Part shown: positions 59,571 through 64,000 of the stretch, piece after piece | How positions within the stretch are numbered: the first letter of the stretch is position 1 | Layout of the letters: every line of letters begins with the position of its first letter | Source: Onchidella celtica | Lineage: Eukaryota > Mollusca > Gastropoda > Systellommatophora > Onchidiidae | Direction of reading: 5' to 3' | Length of the DNA stretch: 64,000 nucleotides | NCBI GenBank assembly: GCA_963931925.1 | Contig: OZ007582.1 | Span: 38,068,617 to 38,132,616, forward strand | Program-made: the position numbers and the translations under genes | The notes under the pieces: model-generated | Database searches by the model: none | Told to the model about the DNA's origin: nothing | The model's input: only the letters and a program-made list of their open reading frames with translations

Positions 59571-62320
59571 AGAGAATGACGTGTTGAAGACTTGTGTAGT
59601 CTATCATTTTAAGAATAATAATCACATAAGTTGTAACTTTGTCTTGGAATCATACTCCAGTGTTCAGCTCTATATTAAAACGAGAAATAAAGAGAAGGGC
59701 AGTGCACTTCCATCTGTTTAAAAAGATCAAAGGAGACAATGATTTCGGTAGTGATTATGATTGTGTAAAGCAATAATGCTAAGGCCACGATTGTTCACAG
59801 ACGTCTGCGAATAAGATCAGAATCATATTTGCAGACGGATTTTTGGTTTTGTGACTTTCATTTAGGAAGGGCGTCTTTGGGTCACAATTCTGGCTTGTTT
59901 TGTTGAGTAATTAATTTTTTCAGTCGTTAAAGATGGCTCAATTCGGAATAAACCTTTGTTTTTTATGGTCTGGTAATGATACACCAGGTCACCTGCTTTT
60001 AGCGATACTTGTCGTTTTTCGTGTCCTGTGTAGCATTAGAGAGACCCTGATTGTGTCTCGGCCTGAAAATTTCTCAGTTTTTAAGACAGGGGTGTTTCCA
60101 TTAGACTTAATTTTGTTCGAGGAGTACAAATATAATACAAGCATCTCAGTTTACTTAAACTCTAGAATAGAGGAAACTCTAGGACTCGAGCCTTGTGACT
60201 TGGGGGCTGAGGTGCATTTTGAGCCTGAGCAGCGTTTAATTTTTTATTTTTTTCAGGCAGGTGCCTTGATTCGCTGTGGCATCAATGTACAACATTGCCT
60301 CAGGTGATTCAATAGATGTGGGTTCTCTTTTTTTTAAAAGTTTTTTTTCTCCCCTTTCTGTGGCTGCCCATGCTGCACACCAAACCTGTCTTGTGATCTC
60401 AGGCATTTCATCTTAGTATCAAACCAATCACTGGTCACTGGTCACCAATACATAACTTAGTCTCCACACATTGACGGACGTTCTTCATTACAATAATCCA
60501 AGTCTGGGCTCGCAGCTAAGTATTCGTAGTGGTTTTATATTCCACATTGTTTTTTCAGTTGTTTTATTGGTTCTGATGTTGGCCCAATGTTGAATTGTGA
60601 AGTTTTTATGATGATTTACCACACCAGGAAATGTCCATTGAAGAAACGATAAGACTTTATGAAGTTTTGTAAAAAAAAAAAATCCATCTTGAAATTAATC
60701 GTAAATAACATCTGATTGTGATGTATTTAGAATCTCTAACATAATTTTGGCAAATTAATAAAATCTGAAATTTGAATGTTTGAAAGTGTGTTTGCAAAAT
60801 TAAATTGTTTAATGTCCTACATAACAATATTGTGGCAAGATACCATCCCAAAGTGAAATAGTCTAAATTCCATTTGCTTTAGTAGTGTCCCCACTATCAA
60901 AGTTGTTTTGGGGCAGTTTTACGTCCCATCCAGAGTTTATGACCTGCGAGTATGGAAACTTAACTTATCTGTAGGAAGGAATGCAAACTGCCGTTGATTT
61001 TTTTTTGGGGGGGGGGGGGGAGTGTTGGAGGGAGTAGGATAAGCCATACTTGATTATTCATAATTAATAATACTTTTCATTTGGGGGTTTGAAGAGAATG
61101 TTTCTTGTGCCTGTTGGCCTATTTTTGTGTAGAGCTGGGTTTAATTTGGTTTGGTGGTGGGTTTGGGATAGAATTGTTTTTGTTTTTTTTTGTTTGGTGT
61201 TGGGGGTGAGGCGGAGTGGACCGTGTTTTATTCTGTGACAAAAATATTTTGATGTTATGTTTTTGGGGAAGGAGGATGTGGGGGGGGGGGGGGGGAGGGG
61301 GATAATGAGTAAAAAATGTATTGGCAGTGGGGGGGGGGTGGGGGTGAAGGTGAAGTATTACAATCATTTAATTAGTAAATTGGGAGTTGGGAGGGATGGA
61401 TGAGGTAGTGTTTTTTATTTCTATTTTTTTTCTCTTTTTCTAGTCTTTCTGTTCTTTTTAATCTGTTCTATTCTGTTCCTTTCTATTCAGTTCTACCCCA
61501 ATCTACTCTGTTGTACTATATTCTACTCTGTCTATTCTCTCTTTCATTTTATTTTAGTTGTTTTTGATTTCGCTTTATTAGGTCCTGCAGGAACCATCTC
61601 TAGTGCCCCTGGATTTATGTACGCTCAATATATGAAACCATCCAGACTATGTGCCGGGGTAGACCATGCCTCGACCGGTTTGAGAAAAGTTGTGCTTGGA
61701 GTTTTAAAAAATGAATTTAGCACAATATATTAAACCATTAAGACTGTGTCACGGAAGACCAATCCTTGGCCGGTTTGAGAAAAGTTGTGCTTGGATTTTC
61801 TTTGAATAGAGTTAGCACAATATAACAAACAATCCAGACTGTGTCACGGAAGACCAATCCTTGGCCAGTTTGAGAAAAGTTGTGCGCGTTTTATAGCGAT
61901 TCCACGCAATATAGCGCATCCATACTTTGAGCTACCGAAGACTGTTCGTTGGCCAAAGTTTTAGAAAAGTTGTGCGTTCGTCCAGGGGGAAAACGGCCGG
62001 CAGGTCCTGTATGCCACGCTCGTCCACTATTGCGTTTCACGATCTAAACTGTGTAACAGTAGATCTTAAATTCCAGTGTAGTTAGGCTTGTAAAGGTAGT
62101 TTGGGGGGGGGGGGGATAGGGCTGGAGGGAGGGGAGGTGATGACTAATTACAGAATAATTTGTGATCAATTCACGTACTTGCAGCTTTCTACTTATTTTT
62201 CCCATTGTATCAATATGCTCGCAGGCCTTTAATTCGACGTCAAAAGTTCTTGAAAGCTATACCAGGCATAAACCAAAGCAAATGGGGTTAAGATTACAAT
62301 AAAACGTTAATACCCAAATA
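59571..62320. repeat. Segmental repeat copy D, truncated at its right end
   Basis: Same order as copy C (60140, 60405, 60613, 60960, 61581, 61665, 62220), ending after the AAACCAAAGCAAATGGGGTT block. The CCGCATAC and later landmarks are missing. It carries three ACCATGCC/ACCAATCC...GAGAAAAGTTGTGC sub-repeats where copies A and C have two. Confidence 0.85.
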
Positions 62321-64000
62321 CCAGAAGCACTCTGTTTCTTGCTCTCATTTCTAGACGTACTTTTCCAGTATCGCACTTTTGAGGAGACCTAATTCGTGCA
62401 TTACTTTCCCCATAACTTCTATTTTCCAACTGCACCCATTCTTCGACTCATCCGACTTTTCCTGTCATAAAAAGTCCGATTTACTTCAGACTTTCTGAAT
62501 TCCCTGGGCATTCTGAATTTTTAATACCAGTTTGCCCACCCATGTGTTACGAACAACATATTAAAAAAAAAAAAAAGTCCGATGGAACTTGAGCAGTAAA
62601 CACTTAAATCTACCTTTGAGAAAAGTGCCGACTGGCTACGATCTTTGCTCTCTCGCGTTTTACTAGGCCTGCCTGTAATGTGGTGAATCCTAAGTGGGCT
62701 CCCAATCTGCATGGCAAGTGAATATATATATATTTTTTTTTACAAACAATAATGCACCAACAAGGTCTATCTATCTACTGTTTTATGAGCATCAACAACA
62801 AAAAAAATCCACAAAAATTCTACGCATAGTTACGCTAGATTCTAATGAACTTTCGGACTTACCTATAGCTGTTTTGTTCCACTGTGGTGTGAAAAAAAGA
62901 CTGCAAACTTTGAGGTGAAAGCAGCTGTTGGTGCTACAGAAAAACAACAGTACGTATGTGGTAATTTTACAATCTTTATTCATTTTTTTTTTTTTAAATT
63001 GCCTCTTCCCAGCTCTGTCATTGGCTGTCCCTAGTCACTCTTTCCCAGCTTCTTTGACTTCACCTTCTCTGGTTGGGATTGGATCTTACAGCTTCTGTGG
63101 ATGAAACATTATTATGAGAGATAGATGCTTGCAAAATGTTAAATAAATCCATGGTTCCCGCCAAAAAATACCTTAAAGTATAATGGCCCACTAACTGAAT
63201 AAGGCCACCTCGGTTAGTGAGACAAAATCAGTCAAGGCCAGCCAGATCTGTTGAATTAAAAAAAAAAAAAATCAAGAACTTGCTGTACTGCATTATCGAA
63301 AACTTTGTTAACCTGGAATTTTATGGACTTTTAAGGACTTTTGGGAACCCTGTAAATTACAGACATCTCATCTGGAAGGTTAAAAATAAAGGAAGACTTA
63401 GTCCTTGGTTTTCATCTGAGGCATCATATTGGGGGTGGGGGTGGGGGGGGGGGATATACACTTTGAATTATGTGATTATGGTACCGGGTAATAAAAGATG
63501 GTTTTATTTTTACTTCATCAAAATGAGGTGTGTCATTACTTGAATAGGCATTGTTCCTAATGAAACAGTGAAATAGCGCAGTTCATGCAATACGCAGTCC
63601 AAGTTTTCAGAACATCGAGGCATTAGGCCACTGAAATAGGAAGGTCGGATCTTTTCATTCTGCGCCAAATATGTTTACGATATTTTGATGACACTACGCT
63701 ATGTAGGCTATGCAATGTTAAGCAATGTGTAGGCTTGTTGGTGTTCGTGTGTTACGCATGCCCACAGAAAAATATCTGTCAACTTCCAACTGTTCCTGAT
63801 TCTTATTTGAGATCTCTCAGAGTTGTTCTATATCACATTTTGTGTTACTGTCAATCAAAACAAGACGCTGAGATCAAAGGGGAGTAATTTTCGCCCTTCG
63901 CTCCTGTAGTCGCTGATTCTCTGCTAGTTAAGCAAAAAAAGTTTGTAGAGGACCTCAGTCGAATTATGAAGCCAAACTGAGAAAGTACCGAGTTGTATTC
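62321..64000. other. Right end of window, no supported gene
   Basis: A/T-rich with a G-run at about 63431-63452. No ORF resembles a known family. One isolated minus-strand exon candidate is listed separately. Confidence 0.4.
62863..62933 (-). other. Isolated 71-bp exon candidate
   Basis: On the minus strand TTTTTCTGTAG precedes CACCAACAGCTGC and the block ends CAGCTATAG followed by GTAAGTCC: a good acceptor and donor 71 bp apart. Two frames are stop-free until the donor or its last codon. No neighbouring exon could be linked, so it may be chance. Confidence 0.18.

Overview
The window reads as a piece of a repeat-rich, A+T-leaning, intron-containing metazoan genome. A mollusc, probably a gastropod, is my inference. 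It rests on a secreted chitin-binding protein of the kind found in shell or mantle, a LINE with an apurinic-type endonuclease, many short interspersed repeats, and long homopurine, poly-G and TCTG tracts. No prokaryotic operons, rRNA genes, tRNA genes or CRISPR arrays were seen.

Only two host protein genes can be supported, both on the + strand. Positions 1-7.4 kb hold the 3' half of an SLC17 (sialin/vesicular anion transporter-like) gene. It has five exons joined by consensus GT-AG introns, an acidic cytoplasmic tail, and a long 3' UTR containing a TCTG/CCTG array. Positions 12.1-15.7 kb hold a complete three-exon gene for a 419-residue secreted protein. Two micro-exons (28 and 30 nt) encode the signal peptide, followed by one peritrophin-A type chitin-binding domain and a long His/Glu/Asp/Ser-rich region.

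The rest is mostly repeats. At 24.7-28.6 kb there is a 3.95 kb LINE inserted on the minus strand between perfect 17-bp target-site duplications. Its endonuclease and reverse transcriptase lie in one frame, broken by a single TGA. Several MITE-like elements with terminal inverted repeats are present: three flanked by TTAA, one by TA. From 28.7 to 40 kb there is a patchwork of SINE-like units sharing a conserved core, small tandem arrays (70 bp, 377 bp, 123 bp, about 33 bp), and exon-like modules on the minus strand. From 41.0 to 46.1 kb lies a 5 kb satellite of 44- and 58-bp units built on a perfect 16-bp palindrome, with decayed copies on both flanks. From 47.3 to 62.3 kb there is a tandem segmental duplication of a roughly 2.8-3.8 kb non-coding unit in at least four diverged copies, each with G-tracts and a TTCTAC-type pyrimidine tract.

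The two genes show no evident functional link. The most interesting material is the His-rich chitin-binding gene, the palindromic satellite, the segmental array, and the nearly intact LINE. Stretches not listed as features were inspected and nothing supportable was seen in them.
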